Part shown: positions 18,768 through 27,460 of the stretch, piece after piece | Position numbering within the stretch: the first letter of the stretch is position 1 | Layout of the letters: each line of letters begins with the position of its first letter | Assembly: GCA_019115045.1 (NCBI GenBank) | Contig: DXEI01000029.1 | Span: forward strand, 1-58,985 | Reading direction: 5' to 3' | Origin: Candidatus Gemmiger excrementipullorum | GTDB taxonomy: Bacteria; Bacillota; Clostridia; Oscillospirales; Ruminococcaceae | DNA: 58,985 bases | Notes under the pieces: model-generated | What the model was told of the DNA's origin: nothing | What the model saw: the letters and a program-made list of their open reading frames with translations, nothing else | Databases searched by the model: none | Made by a program: the position numbers and the translations under genes

Positions 18768-19847
18768 ATGTCAAGAATCGATCGTTTTGGCATCTACCTG
18801 CACATCCCCTACTGCCGGGCCAAGTGCCGGTACTGCGACTTTTATTCGGCCCCCGGGGCGCGGGGCGTGCCGCAGGCTTATGTGGACGCACTGCTGCGCG
18901 AATTGAAAAAGAACCCCCGCCGCCCCGACACGCTGTACTTTGGCGGCGGCACTCCGTCGCTGCTGACACCCGGGCAGGCCGCTGCGCTCATTGAGGCCGC
19001 CGCCCCGCTGCCGGGGGCCGAGATCACGCTGGAAGCCAACCCCGACACCGTCACGGCGGCGGCGCTGCAAGGGTTCCGCGCAGCCGGGGTGACCCGCATC
19101 AGCTTTGGCGTGCAGAGCGCCGACGACGCCCAGCTGCGCCGCCTGGGGCGCACCCACACCGCCGCGGCCGCCGCGCAGGCGCTGGCCTGGGCGCGGGAGG
19201 CCGGGTTCCCGGAAATTTGCGGCGACATCATGCTGGCGCTGCCGCAGTACGCGAACGCCGAATTTGACGCCACGCTGGATCTTTTGCAGCGCGGCGGCTG
19301 CACGCACATTTCGGCCTACCTGCTCAAAGTGGAACCCGGCACCGCCTTTGCCCACTACCCGCCCGCGGGGCTGCCCGGCCCCGACGAAGCCGCCGGGTTT
19401 TACCTGTACGCCGTGCAGCGGCTGGAACAGACGGGCTACCGCCAGTATGAGATCAGCAACTTTGCCCGCCCCGGGCACGAGGGCCGCCACAACCTGCTGT
19501 ACTGGAACTGCCGCGACTATTGGGGCGTCGGCCCGGCAGCGCACAGCTGCCTGAATGGCGTGCGCCGCTTTTGGCCAAACGACGTGCGGGGGTTTATCGA
19601 CGGCAGCGCCGCCGAACAGGCGGAGGGCGTCTGCGACGCCGAGGACTTTTTGCTGATGCAGCTGCGGCTGAACGCCGGGCTGGACCTGGACGAATACGCG
19701 CGCCGGGGCGGGCATTTCACCCCGGCACAGATGGCGTTTTTGCGCCAGTGCGCCGCCCACGGCTACGCCGTGCTGGAGCCCGGCCGCGTGCGGCTGACCC
19801 CGGCCGGCATGATCGTACAAAACGCCATTTTGGAAGAACTGCTGTAG
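18768..19847 (+). CDS. hemW: Radical SAM HemW-family protein
   Basis: A 359-residue radical SAM protein of the HemW family, thought to deliver haem rather than act as coproporphyrinogen oxidase. The iron-sulfur motif is CRAKCRYCDF near residue 20, followed by LYFGGGTPSLLTP and SFGVQSADDAQLRRLGR; the C-terminal HemN-like domain is present. Older annotation would call it oxygen-independent coproporphyrinogen III oxidase. A GAGG-type site precedes the ATG. It ends convergently with the ABC operon at a shared hairpin. Confidence 0.9.
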   Translation: MSRIDRFGIYLHIPYCRAKCRYCDFYSAPGARGVPQAYVDALLRELKKNPRRPDTLYFGGGTPSLLTPGQAAALIEAAAPLPGAEITLEANPDTVTAAALQGFRAAGVTRISFGVQSADDAQLRRLGRTHTAAAAAQALAWAREAGFPEICGDIMLALPQYANAEFDATLDLLQRGGCTHISAYLLKVEPGTAFAHYPPAGLPGPDEAAGFYLYAVQRLEQTGYRQYEISNFARPGHEGRHNLLYWNCRDYWGVGPAAHSCLNGVRRFWPNDVRGFIDGSAAEQAEGVCDAEDFLLMQLRLNAGLDLDEYARRGGHFTPAQMAFLRQCAAHGYAVLEPGRVRLTPAGMIVQNAILEELL

Positions 19848-19868
19848 GGCACGTTTGCCGCACGGCAG

Positions 19869-19903
19869 CAAAAACCGGCAGGCCCCACCCGGGGCCTGCC
19901 GGT
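19869..19903 (-). terminator. Terminator between hemW and the ABC importer operon
   Basis: ACCGGCAGGCCCC, loop ACCC, GGGGCCTGCCGGT. The minus strand has the TTTTT run, so it mainly ends the ABC operon. Confidence 0.85.
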
Positions 19904-19922
19904 CTTGCATTTTGTATGCGGT

Positions 19923-20501
19923 TCAGGTCTGCGCCGGGGTCAGCTGCCGCACCGGCCAGCCCAGCAGCTGCGCGGCGGCGCTGTCGTGCGTGACGAGGAT
20001 GGCCGGCCGGCTGCCCGTCAGCCGCACGGCAGCGGCCGCCGCCTGGGCCACCAGCTCGGCGTCCATGCCGGTGAACGGTTCGTCCAGCAGCAGCGTCTGC
20101 GCGTCCCGGCACAACAGCGCCCGCAACAGCGCCGCGCGGCGTTTCTGCCCGCCCGAGAGCCGGGCCGCCGGCAGCGCCAGTTCCGCCCCGGTAAAGCCCA
20201 GCGCGCGCAGTTCGCGCTCGGCCTCCTCACGGGGCAGGCCGTGGCCGGTCAGCACCAGGTTGTCCGCTGCGGTCAGCTGCGGGCAGAGGCGGTCCTCCTG
20301 AAAAACGGCCGCCGGGGTCACCACCCCGGTGACGGTGCCGGTGTCCGGCGTTTCCAGCCCCAGCAGGATGCGCAGCAGCGTGGTTTTGCCGCAGCCGGAA
20401 GCCCCCATGAGCACCTGCGGGCCGTCCACCGTCCAGCTGAAATTCTGCAAAACCACCTTGCCGCCAAAACGCTTGCTCAAATTTTGGATCACGATGCTCA
20501 T
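19923..20501 (-). CDS. ABC importer ATPase (NitT/TauT type)
   Basis: A 192-residue ATPase, short for the SsuB/TauB family (usually about 240). It has Walker A GASGCGKTT, a Q-loop in AAVFQEDRL, the signature LSGGQKRRA, Walker B LLLDEPFTGMD and the H-loop ILVTHD, so all catalytic motifs are present. It lacks the usual C-terminal extension. The start at 20501 overlaps the permease stop (ATGA). It energises uptake with the two upstream genes. Confidence 0.92.
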   Translation of the reverse strand: MSIVIQNLSKRFGGKVVLQNFSWTVDGPQVLMGASGCGKTTLLRILLGLETPDTGTVTGVVTPAAVFQEDRLCPQLTAADNLVLTGHGLPREEAERELRALGFTGAELALPAARLSGGQKRRAALLRALLCRDAQTLLLDEPFTGMDAELVAQAAAAAVRLTGSRPAILVTHDSAAAQLLGWPVRQLTPAQT

Positions 20502-21271
20502 GCCCGCACCTCCCCGCACAGGCGGCGTTTGGCCGCGCGCAAGCCCCGCGCCGCCGCTACCGACAGCAGCGCCGAAAGCAGCACGATCACCAGCGTCCAG
20601 GCAAAGACGTCGGGCGTCGAGAGCGTGATCTTGGCGCGGTAGAGCGCGTCGCCGACGCTGTGGTCGGGCAGGCCGATGACCTCGGCCGAGACGCCGCTTT
20701 TCCAGCACATGCCCATGGCGGCGATGCAGCTTTCGCAAAACGCCGGGAAGATGCCCGGCAGCCAGATATAGCGCAGCCGCGCCGCCAGCGGCAGGCGGTA
20801 GACGCGCGCCATCTCCAGCAGCTGGGCGTCAGTGTCGGCAATGCCGGCCAGCACGCCCGCATAGACGACGGGCAGCACATGGGTGAAGCTGACGACGACC
20901 GAAAGGTTGGCCCCGCGCACCCACAGCAGCGCCAGAATGACAAAGCTGGCCACCGGCATGGCGCGGATGAGCTGCATGAGCGGTTCCAGCAGCAGGCGCA
21001 GGCCCTGCCAGCGCGCGCTGCCCGCGCCCAGCAGCAGCCCGCCCGCCACGGCCAGCGCAAACCCGGCCAAAATGCGCAGCGCGCTGAACGCGATGCGCTG
21101 CCAGAACTCCGCCGTGGGCAGCAGCCGGGCCAGCGCCTGCAACGCCTGCCAGGGCGTAGCCAGAAACAGGCCGCCGTGGCCCAGCGTCATGGCGGCCAGC
21201 TGCCAGACGGCCAGCCAGAACGCCAGCACCGCCAGCCGCTGCCAGCCCTTAGGCGCCGTAGTAGAAGTCAT
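20498..21271 (-). CDS. ABC importer permease (NitT/TauT type)
   Basis: A 257-residue inner-membrane permease with about six helices and a binding-protein-dependent transport loop (RVYRLPLAARLRYIWLPGIFP, the EAA-like region contacting the ATPase). The ATG at 21271 overlaps the upstream binding-protein gene by 23 bp; no strong ribosome site is seen, so translational coupling is likely and the start is less certain. The family imports taurine, sulfonates, nitrate or pyrimidine precursors; the substrate cannot be assigned here. Confidence 0.87.
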   Translation of the reverse strand: MTSTTAPKGWQRLAVLAFWLAVWQLAAMTLGHGGLFLATPWQALQALARLLPTAEFWQRIAFSALRILAGFALAVAGGLLLGAGSARWQGLRLLLEPLMQLIRAMPVASFVILALLWVRGANLSVVVSFTHVLPVVYAGVLAGIADTDAQLLEMARVYRLPLAARLRYIWLPGIFPAFCESCIAAMGMCWKSGVSAEVIGLPDHSVGDALYRAKITLSTPDVFAWTLVIVLLSALLSVAAARGLRAAKRRLCGEVRA

Positions 21272-22310
21272 CGGCCGGCAGCGCGCCGCCCACACTGGCG
21301 GGGTCGGCGTCAAACAGCACCTGGAAGTAGTTGACGAGGTCGGTCTTCATCTGATCGCCGGTCTCAAACACGATGTTGCAGGCGGGCAGCGCCTTTTGGG
21401 CCAGCGCCGCCTTGGCGACGATGCCGTACTGCTCGCACAAGGCGGCGGTGCCTTCCAGGTCGGTGTTGGCGGCCTCGACGCTGGCGGCGTAGCCGTCCAG
21501 GAAGGCCTCAAACGCGGCGGGGTCGGCCTCGACGGCGTCCTTGCGCGCCACCAGCACGCCGGTGACCAGCTGGGAACCGGCCACGGCCTCCCACTCCTCG
21601 TTCATGTCCAGCGCGACGCGCAGCCCCTCGACCTGGGACAGCGCGCTGGTCACGAACGGCTGCGGCAGCATGGCGATGCTGGCCATGCCGGCCTGCACCT
21701 GGCTGAGCGCCTCGGTCGCCTCGCTGCAATACTCGATGGTGACGTCGGCGTCGGGGTCGATGCCGTTCTGGCTGAGCACGTAGCGCAGCACATACTCCGG
21801 CGTGGTGCCCTTGCCCGTCGTGACGATGGTCTGGCCTTTGAGGTCGGCCACGCTCTGGATGGTCTCGCCGTTTTCCAGGATGTACAGCACGCCCAGCGTG
21901 TTGACGCAGGCGACCTCGACGGCGCCCTCGGTCTTTTGGTACAGCGTGGCGGCCAGGTTGGCGGGCACCGCCGCGGCGTCCAGCTCGCCTTTTACCAGCA
22001 GCGGCACGATCTCATCGGCCGCGCCGTACATCGTAAACTCGTAGTTGGCGCCGTCCGCGCTGCTCATCAGGTTGACAAGGCCCATCGTCGTGGGGCCCTT
22101 GAGCCCGGCGATGCGCAGCGCCGCCCCCGCCGTCTCGGGGCTGGCGGGCGTTTCCTCTTGCGGCGCAGCGGCTTCCGGGGACGCCGCCGCGGAGGAGGCA
22201 GCCTCCGGCGCAGCGTCCGCCGCAGAAGAAGCTGCCGTAGTGCCGCAGGCCGCCAGCGAGACGCACAGCGCCAGCGCGGTAAAAACAGAAATGATGCGTT
22301 TGATGACCAT
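21249..22310 (-). CDS. ABC substrate-binding lipoprotein (NMT1/SsuA-like)
   Basis: A 353-residue solute-binding lipoprotein. The signal peptide ends in the lipobox LAAC (Cys22), followed by an Ala/Ser/Glu-rich linker to about residue 60. The NMT1-like fold follows (LKGPTTMGLVNLM, DAAAVPANLAATLY, TTGKGTTPEYVLRYVL). The ligand is unknown. It is the first gene of the importer operon, with AGGAGG upstream. The probable promoter overlaps that of the divergent Crp/Fnr gene, suggesting shared control. Confidence 0.9.
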   Translation of the reverse strand: MVIKRIISVFTALALCVSLAACGTTAASSAADAAPEAASSAAASPEAAAPQEETPASPETAGAALRIAGLKGPTTMGLVNLMSSADGANYEFTMYGAADEIVPLLVKGELDAAAVPANLAATLYQKTEGAVEVACVNTLGVLYILENGETIQSVADLKGQTIVTTGKGTTPEYVLRYVLSQNGIDPDADVTIEYCSEATEALSQVQAGMASIAMLPQPFVTSALSQVEGLRVALDMNEEWEAVAGSQLVTGVLVARKDAVEADPAAFEAFLDGYAASVEAANTDLEGTAALCEQYGIVAKAALAQKALPACNIVFETGDQMKTDLVNYFQVLFDADPASVGGALPADDFYYGA

Positions 22311-22329
22311 GACAGGAAAACCCTCCTTG

Positions 22330-22387
22330 TTGCATTTGCGGCCTTACTATACTATACTAAGGGGGAATTGTCTGTTGCCTGCGCAAC
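22330..22387. promoter_or_regulatory. Overlapping divergent promoters and palindrome between the ABC operon and the Crp/Fnr gene
   Basis: Plus strand: TTGCAT, 17 bp, TATACT (22330-22358). Minus strand: CAGACA (22369-22374), 17 bp, TATAGT (22346-22351). The palindrome GTTGC-ctgc-GCAAC (22374-22387) lies just downstream of the plus start region and beside the minus -35, a good position for an operator used by the Crp/Fnr protein. The operator role is inferred. Confidence 0.6.
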
Positions 22388-22410
22388 ATTTTTTTAGGAG
22401 GCCCCCCCCT

Positions 22411-23103
22411 ATGGACTACACGCCCTATTACGACACGCTGCGCCGCACGCCGCTGTTTTGCGGTATGCCCGACGCCGACCTCAACACGCTGATGCACTGT
22501 TTTGCGCCGCATATACGGCGGTATGCGCGCGGCGAACTGCTGCTGCTGGCCGGGTACGAGATGCACGAAGTGGGCGTTGTGCTGTGCGGCGAGATCGTGG
22601 CCGCCAAGCCGATGCCCGACGGCACCGCCGTGGTGATGGCGCACATGGGCCCCGGCGGCGTGTTTGCCGACGTGCTGGCCGGCAGCCGCGACAAAAGCCC
22701 CGTGAACGTGACGGCCGCCGCCCCCTGCGAAGTGCTGTACCTGCCGTGTGAGGCGCTGCTGCGCCCCTGCGGCGCGCTGCACCCGGCGCATTTGCAGCTG
22801 CTGCACAACTGGCTGCAGACGGTCAGCGGCAAATACTTTGCGCTGGATCGCCGCCTGGAGCTGCTGTGCTGCCGCAGCCTGCGCGGGCGCATCTGCCTGT
22901 GGCTGCTGGAGCAGCGCGAGCAGGCCGGCGCCGACACCTTTACCACGCCGCTGACGCGGGCGGAGCTGGCGTCCTACCTGAACTGCGACCGCAGCGCGCT
23001 GTGCCGCGAGCTGGGCCGCATGCAGGCCGAGGGGCTGGTGGCGCTGTACCGGCGCAGCTTTAAGCTGCCGGACCCCGAGCGCCTGCGCGCGGCCTGGCAG
23101 TGA
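22411..23103 (+). CDS. Crp/Fnr-family transcriptional regulator
   Basis: A 230-residue regulator with an N-terminal cyclic-nucleotide-binding-type beta barrel (about residues 18-130; VGVVLCGEIVAAKPMPDG) and a C-terminal winged helix (TPLTRAELASYLNCDRSALCRELGRMQAEGLVALYRR). The effector is unknown. Several Cys residues are present, but there is no Fnr-type N-terminal cluster. TAGGAGG precedes the ATG at 22411; the track ORF begins far upstream only because the frame is open. It is divergent from the ABC importer and probably controls it. Confidence 0.9.
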   Translation: MDYTPYYDTLRRTPLFCGMPDADLNTLMHCFAPHIRRYARGELLLLAGYEMHEVGVVLCGEIVAAKPMPDGTAVVMAHMGPGGVFADVLAGSRDKSPVNVTAAAPCEVLYLPCEALLRPCGALHPAHLQLLHNWLQTVSGKYFALDRRLELLCCRSLRGRICLWLLEQREQAGADTFTTPLTRAELASYLNCDRSALCRELGRMQAEGLVALYRRSFKLPDPERLRAAWQ

Positions 23104-23132
23104 TTGCAGCCGCTGCCGCCGTATGCTATAAT
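23104..23132 (+). promoter_or_regulatory. Promoter of the membrane glycosylation operon
   Basis: TTGCAG, a 17-bp spacer and TATAAT with TGC extension, starting right after the Crp/Fnr stop codon. Confidence 0.8.
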
Positions 23133-23205
23133 GCTGGTATCGTTGGCAGCGCCCCGCCGCGCGCGGCGCTGCGCCCTGCCGTTTCCCAAAGAAAAAGGAG
23201 TTTTT

Positions 23206-24849
23206 ATGCCTTCCCTGACCTGTTTACGGCCGCCGCTTTCGCTGCTGCGGCCGGCGCTGCGCCCCGAAAAACGCTGGCACACCCTTTGGCTGGTGTTTTC
23301 CTGGGCGTGCCTGTTGTTTGTGTGCATCCGCGGCTGGCTGGTGATCCAGGGGCGGATGTATTATCTGCTGGACTCTGACATGAGCAGCGACCTGGTGCTG
23401 AGTTATGTTTTGCGCCAGGAGCATGCGCTGCTGACGCAGAACTGGTACTACTCGACCGAATTGCGCGTGTTCCACAACCACCTGGTGTTTGCGCCGCTGT
23501 TTTTGTTTATGGACAACTGGCTGCAGGTGCGCACCGTCGGCACGGCGATCCTGCTGCTGGGCATGCTGGCGTCCTGCTGGTATTTCTGCCGGCAGGCGGG
23601 CATCGGGCATCTGTTCCCCGCCGTCGGCACGCTGCTGGTCGCGCCGATGTCCGAGGTATATTTCCGCATCACGCTGCTGACGGTCAGCTACCCGCCGCAC
23701 CTGTTCGCCGCGTTTTTGAGCCTGGGGCTGCTGCTGCACTTTATCCGCAGCGAGCGGCGGCGCACGCGGGGCATCCTGTTGGCGGTGCAGGTCGTGTTTT
23801 CCTTTGTCATTGGCCTGGGCGGCCTGCGCCAGGTGCTGACCTTTTACCTGCCGCTGGCGCTTACGGCGCTGGTGCTGGCGTTTTTGGCCTCGGCCCCGCG
23901 CGCCGGCGCCACGCTGCCCTGCCTGCCTGTGCCGGAACGCCGCCTGCTGGGCGGCAGCCTGCTGGCCTTTGCGGCCACGATGGCCGGCTGGCTGGTGAAC
24001 ACCCGCGTGCTGCGCTACCAATACCACTATACCAGCCAGGAAGGTATCCACTTTGCCGCCTTTGACGGCGAACGGCTGGAGCAGCTGTTCTGGGGCTGGC
24101 TGGAAAGTTTCGGGTTCCGCACCGGGGCGTATGTGACCTCGCCCCAGCTGCTGTACAATGCGTTCTGCTTTTTGGCGCTGGCGGTCATTGTATGCGCGTA
24201 CATTTCGCTGGCGCGCAGCCCGCAGCGCTACACCCTGGCCGAGCGGGTGTTCTACCTGCTTTCCTTCTTTGCGTTTTTGGCGTATGAGGGGCTGTACCTG
24301 TTTACCGATATGGTCTACTACACGCGCTACAACATCCCTGTCGTGGTGCTGATGATGCCGGTGGCGGTGGATTTTCTCTACCGGCTGCCGCGCCCGCGGG
24401 TATGGCGCGGCGCATTGCTGGGCGGCATGGCGGCGCTGCTGCTGTGGTGCGTCAACGACTACTACACCGAGCTTTGGCCCAAAAACATGACGGCCAGCCA
24501 GGAAGCCGCCGTGACCGCCCTGCGCGTGGCCGGTTATACCGAAGGGTACGCCACGTTCTGGAACGCCAACGTGATGGTGGAGATCTCCAACGGCGCGTTT
24601 GACATCCGCGTGTGGAAGGGCGGCGAGGAGATCACCGACCCCGACGCGCTGTACCCCTGGCTGCAGGAGGCTGACCACTTTACCACCACCCCCGAGGGGC
24701 CGGTGTTCCTGTTCTTTAACAAGGCGGAGGGCGAGTATACTACCGCCGCCCGCCTGCTGGACCAGGGCACGGTGGAATACGAGGACGAAAACTACATCGC
24801 CGTCGGCTACCCGAGCTATGAGGCGATGAAAGCCGACTTTGCCGGCTGA
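23206..24849 (+). CDS. Multi-pass membrane protein, possible GT-C glycosyltransferase
   Basis: A 547-residue protein with about ten hydrophobic helices. After the first helix comes a loop with acidic residues (LLDSDMSSDLVLSYVLRQE), as in GT-C enzymes that use polyprenyl-phosphate sugars. A C-terminal soluble tail of about 90 residues follows. I do not recognise a named family. The next gene is a GtrB-like enzyme that makes polyprenyl-phosphate sugars, which supports a role in moving such a sugar onto a wall polymer or protein outside the cell. AAAGGAG precedes the ATG at 23206. Confidence 0.7.
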   Translation: MPSLTCLRPPLSLLRPALRPEKRWHTLWLVFSWACLLFVCIRGWLVIQGRMYYLLDSDMSSDLVLSYVLRQEHALLTQNWYYSTELRVFHNHLVFAPLFLFMDNWLQVRTVGTAILLLGMLASCWYFCRQAGIGHLFPAVGTLLVAPMSEVYFRITLLTVSYPPHLFAAFLSLGLLLHFIRSERRRTRGILLAVQVVFSFVIGLGGLRQVLTFYLPLALTALVLAFLASAPRAGATLPCLPVPERRLLGGSLLAFAATMAGWLVNTRVLRYQYHYTSQEGIHFAAFDGERLEQLFWGWLESFGFRTGAYVTSPQLLYNAFCFLALAVIVCAYISLARSPQRYTLAERVFYLLSFFAFLAYEGLYLFTDMVYYTRYNIPVVVLMMPVAVDFLYRLPRPRVWRGALLGGMAALLLWCVNDYYTELWPKNMTASQEAAVTALRVAGYTEGYATFWNANVMVEISNGAFDIRVWKGGEEITDPDALYPWLQEADHFTTTPEGPVFLFFNKAEGEYTTAARLLDQGTVEYEDENYIAVGYPSYEAMKADFAG

Positions 24850-24862
24850 TCGAGGTACCGCT

Positions 24863-25849
24863 ATGGAAAACCGCAACAACCCTGTTTTGTACATCATCAT
24901 CCCCTGCTATAACGAGCAGGATGTCCTGCCCATCACGGCGCCGCAGTTCCTGCAAAAGATCCGGGACCTGGCCGGCGCCGGCAAGATCAGCCCCGACAGC
25001 CGGGTGCTGTTCGTCAACGACGGGTCCAAAGACCGCACCTGGGCCATCATCAACGAACTGGCGGCCGCCGACCCGCACTATGCCGGCATCTGCCAGAGCC
25101 GCAACCGCGGCCACCAGAACGCCGTGCTGGCCGGGCTGATGGAAGCCAAAGACCGCTGTGACATCACGATCTCCATCGACTGCGACGGGCAGGATGACAT
25201 CAACGCCATGGACGGCATGGTGGACGCCTACCGCGACGGCTGCGACGTGGTGTACGGCGTGCGCAGCAAGCGCGACACCGATACGTTTTTTAAGCGCTTT
25301 ACGGCCGAAGCCTTTTACAAGCTGCTGAACGCCATGGGGGCCGAGGTCGTGTTCAACCACGCCGACTACCGCCTGATGAGCGCGCGCGTGCTGCAGGAAT
25401 TTGCCAAATTTGAGGAAGTCAACCTGTTTTTGCGCGGCATGGTGCCGCTGGTAGGGTTCAAGTCCACCACCGTGCTGTATGAGCGCCACGAGCGCCTGGC
25501 CGGCAAGAGCCACTACCCGCTCTCTAAAATGCTGTCGCTGGCGTTTGACGGCATCACGAGCCTTTCGACCCGGCCGATCCGTTTTATCACGGGCTTTGGC
25601 ATCTTGGTGGCGCTGGTCAGCTTTATCGGCGTATTGTGGGCGGTCATCGAGGCCGCGCTGGGCATGACGGTCTCGGGCTGGGCCAGCACGACGAGCATCA
25701 TCTGCTTTGTCTCGGGCGTGCAGCTGATCTGCCTGGGCGTCATCGGCGAGTATATCGGCAAGATCTACCTCGAGACCAAACGCCGCCCGCGCTATATCAT
25801 CAGCGAGACGACGCCCAACTTTGCCCCCGATAAGGAGGAGGACGCATGA
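24863..25849 (+). CDS. GtrB/DPM1-like family 2 glycosyltransferase
   Basis: A 328-residue polyprenyl-phosphate glycosyltransferase. The GT2 domain (YIIIPCYNEQDVLP, FVNDGSKDRT, SIDCDGQDD as the DxD site) is followed by two C-terminal helices (about residues 235-255 and 268-290), the GtrB arrangement. It would load a hexose onto undecaprenyl phosphate at the inner face of the membrane. The start at 24863 has GAGG upstream. It is co-transcribed with the upstream GT-C-like gene and overlaps the flavin reductase start (ATGA). Confidence 0.9.
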   Translation: MENRNNPVLYIIIPCYNEQDVLPITAPQFLQKIRDLAGAGKISPDSRVLFVNDGSKDRTWAIINELAAADPHYAGICQSRNRGHQNAVLAGLMEAKDRCDITISIDCDGQDDINAMDGMVDAYRDGCDVVYGVRSKRDTDTFFKRFTAEAFYKLLNAMGAEVVFNHADYRLMSARVLQEFAKFEEVNLFLRGMVPLVGFKSTTVLYERHERLAGKSHYPLSKMLSLAFDGITSLSTRPIRFITGFGILVALVSFIGVLWAVIEAALGMTVSGWASTTSIICFVSGVQLICLGVIGEYIGKIYLETKRRPRYIISETTPNFAPDKEEDA

Positions 25850-26418
25850 GCCGCCAGGTATGGAAGGGTTCCACCCTGCTCAACCCCGAACCGCCGGTGC
25901 TGGTGAGCTGCGGCAGCCCCGAACGCCCCAACCTGATCACCGTGGGCTGGTGCGGCACCATCTGCACCCAGCCGCCGATGCTGTCCATCAGCGTCCGGCC
26001 CGAGCGGTACAGCCACCGCCTGATCCGCGAAAGCGGCGCGTTCGTCGTCAACCTGCCCACCGAAGCGCTGGTGCGCGCGGTAGACTGGTGCGGCGTCAAA
26101 AGCGGCCGCGATGTGGACAAGTTTGCGGCCCTGGGCCTGACGGCGGAACCGGCCGCCAAGGTGGACACCGTGCTGCTGGCCGAAAGCCCTGTCAACCTGG
26201 AATGCAAGGTCACCCAGGTGATCCCGCTGGGCAGCCACGACCTGTTTTTGGCTGAGTGCGTCGCCGTCGACGTCGACGAACGGCTGCTGAACGACGACGG
26301 AAAACTCTGCCTGGAGCGCGCCAAACTGATCGTCTACTCCCACGGCGACTACCTGGCGCTGGGGCGGCGGCTGGGCACTTTTGGCTACAGCGTGCGCAAG
26401 CGCCGGCCGCGGCGGTAA
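25846..26418 (+). CDS. Flavin reductase-like FMN-binding protein
   Basis: A 190-residue protein of the flavin reductase-like family: VSCGSPERPNLITVGWCGTICTQPPMLSISV is the typical split-barrel flavin-binding core, with SGAFVVNLPTE following. Many clostridial members are electron carriers or reductases of unknown partner. AAGGAGG precedes the start, and the first codon overlaps the glycosyltransferase stop, so translation is coupled. Why a flavin protein sits in a membrane glycosylation operon is not clear. Confidence 0.85.
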   Translation: MSRQVWKGSTLLNPEPPVLVSCGSPERPNLITVGWCGTICTQPPMLSISVRPERYSHRLIRESGAFVVNLPTEALVRAVDWCGVKSGRDVDKFAALGLTAEPAAKVDTVLLAESPVNLECKVTQVIPLGSHDLFLAECVAVDVDERLLNDDGKLCLERAKLIVYSHGDYLALGRRLGTFGYSVRKRRPRR

Positions 26419-26430
26419 AACAGCCCCCAC

Positions 26431-26483
26431 ACAACAAAGCAGCGCCCTTTCGCGTCTTACGCGAAAGGGCGCTGCTCTGTTGT
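26431..26483. repeat. Long palindromic hairpin between convergent genes
   Basis: Two 24-base arms (ACAACAAAGCAGCGCCCTTT... and complement) pair with one mismatch around a 5-base loop. There is no T-run on either strand, so it is either a weak bidirectional terminator or a dispersed palindromic repeat. Confidence 0.7.
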
Positions 26484-26488
26484 GCCGT

Positions 26489-27460
26489 TTACGAGACCGG
26501 GAACAGGACTTTCTGGCTGTCCAGCGCAAAAAGATTGTCCCGGTTGATGATGCGGGTGGCGGTGTCGACGTGGCGCTCCACCTCGCTGCGCTGCCCGGCC
26601 AGCAGCTTATATGCGCTCTGCACGCCAAAATACCCCATCTCGTAGGTGTTTTGCAGCACCAGCGCGTCGACGATGCCGGTCTGCAAGGCGTCGATGGTGA
26701 CGAGGTTGGAGTCAAAGCCCACCATCCACAGCGCGTCCCCCAGCTGCAGTTCCTCCACAGCCTGGGCCGCGCCGACGCTCGTCGGTTCGTTGAACGCCAG
26801 CAGCACGTTGATCTCGGGGTGGGCGCGCAGCATGTCCAGCGTATCGCGCCGGGCGCTCTCGGCCTCGGCCAGCGTGTGGATCGTGGCCACGACCTCGCTG
26901 CGGCCGCTGGCGGTAAAGGTATCCACGGCGCCGCGCTCGCGCGCCTGGCCGTTGGCGCTGTTGATGTCGTAGTTGACGATGCCGACTTTCAGCGCGCCTT
27001 CCGGCACGCCCTCCAGCGCGGCTTCGGCGGCCATCCGCCCGGCCAGGTAGTTGTCGGTGCCGATGTAGGTGGCCACGCTGGCGGCGTTGACGTCGGAGTC
27101 GATGACGACGATGTGCACGCCCTGCGCCGCGGCCGCCTCGATGGCTGGGGCGTTGGCGTCGTAGTCGATGGCGGAAAACACCAGCGCCTGCGCGCCGTCC
27201 TGCACGGCCTGGGCGATCATGGCGTTCTGGGCCTCGTAGTCCTCCTCGGTATCGGGGCCGGTGATGCTCAGGTCCAGGTTATACTCTGTCGCGGCGGCCT
27301 CGGCCCCGACGAAGACGGCTTTCCAGAAATCGGTCTCGGTCGATTTGGCCACCATCGCCACCTGGTAGCGCGCCGGGCCGTCGCCGGCGGCGGCGCAGCC
27401 GCCCAGCAGGCAGGCGGCCGCCAGCGCCAGCGCGCCCAGGCATTTAACGGGTCTTGTCAT
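26489..27460 (-). CDS. Periplasmic-binding-protein-like sugar-binding lipoprotein
   Basis: A 323-residue type I binding-protein (Peripla_BP_4, ribose/galactose-like). The signal peptide ends in the lipobox LGGC. The two-lobed fold shows MVAKSTETDFWKAV, QAVQDGAQALVFSAIDYDA, VVIDSDV, LAGRMAAEAAL and AFNEPTSVGAAQAV. It is the last gene of a response regulator-kinase-binding protein operon and overlaps the kinase stop by 17 bp. No ABC ATPase or permease gene accompanies it, so it may present a sugar to the kinase rather than to a transporter. GGGAGGG precedes the start. Confidence 0.88.
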   Translation of the reverse strand: MTRPVKCLGALALAAACLLGGCAAAGDGPARYQVAMVAKSTETDFWKAVFVGAEAAATEYNLDLSITGPDTEEDYEAQNAMIAQAVQDGAQALVFSAIDYDANAPAIEAAAAQGVHIVVIDSDVNAASVATYIGTDNYLAGRMAAEAALEGVPEGALKVGIVNYDINSANGQARERGAVDTFTASGRSEVVATIHTLAEAESARRDTLDMLRAHPEINVLLAFNEPTSVGAAQAVEELQLGDALWMVGFDSNLVTIDALQTGIVDALVLQNTYEMGYFGVQSAYKLLAGQRSEVERHVDTATRIINRDNLFALDSQKVLFPVS

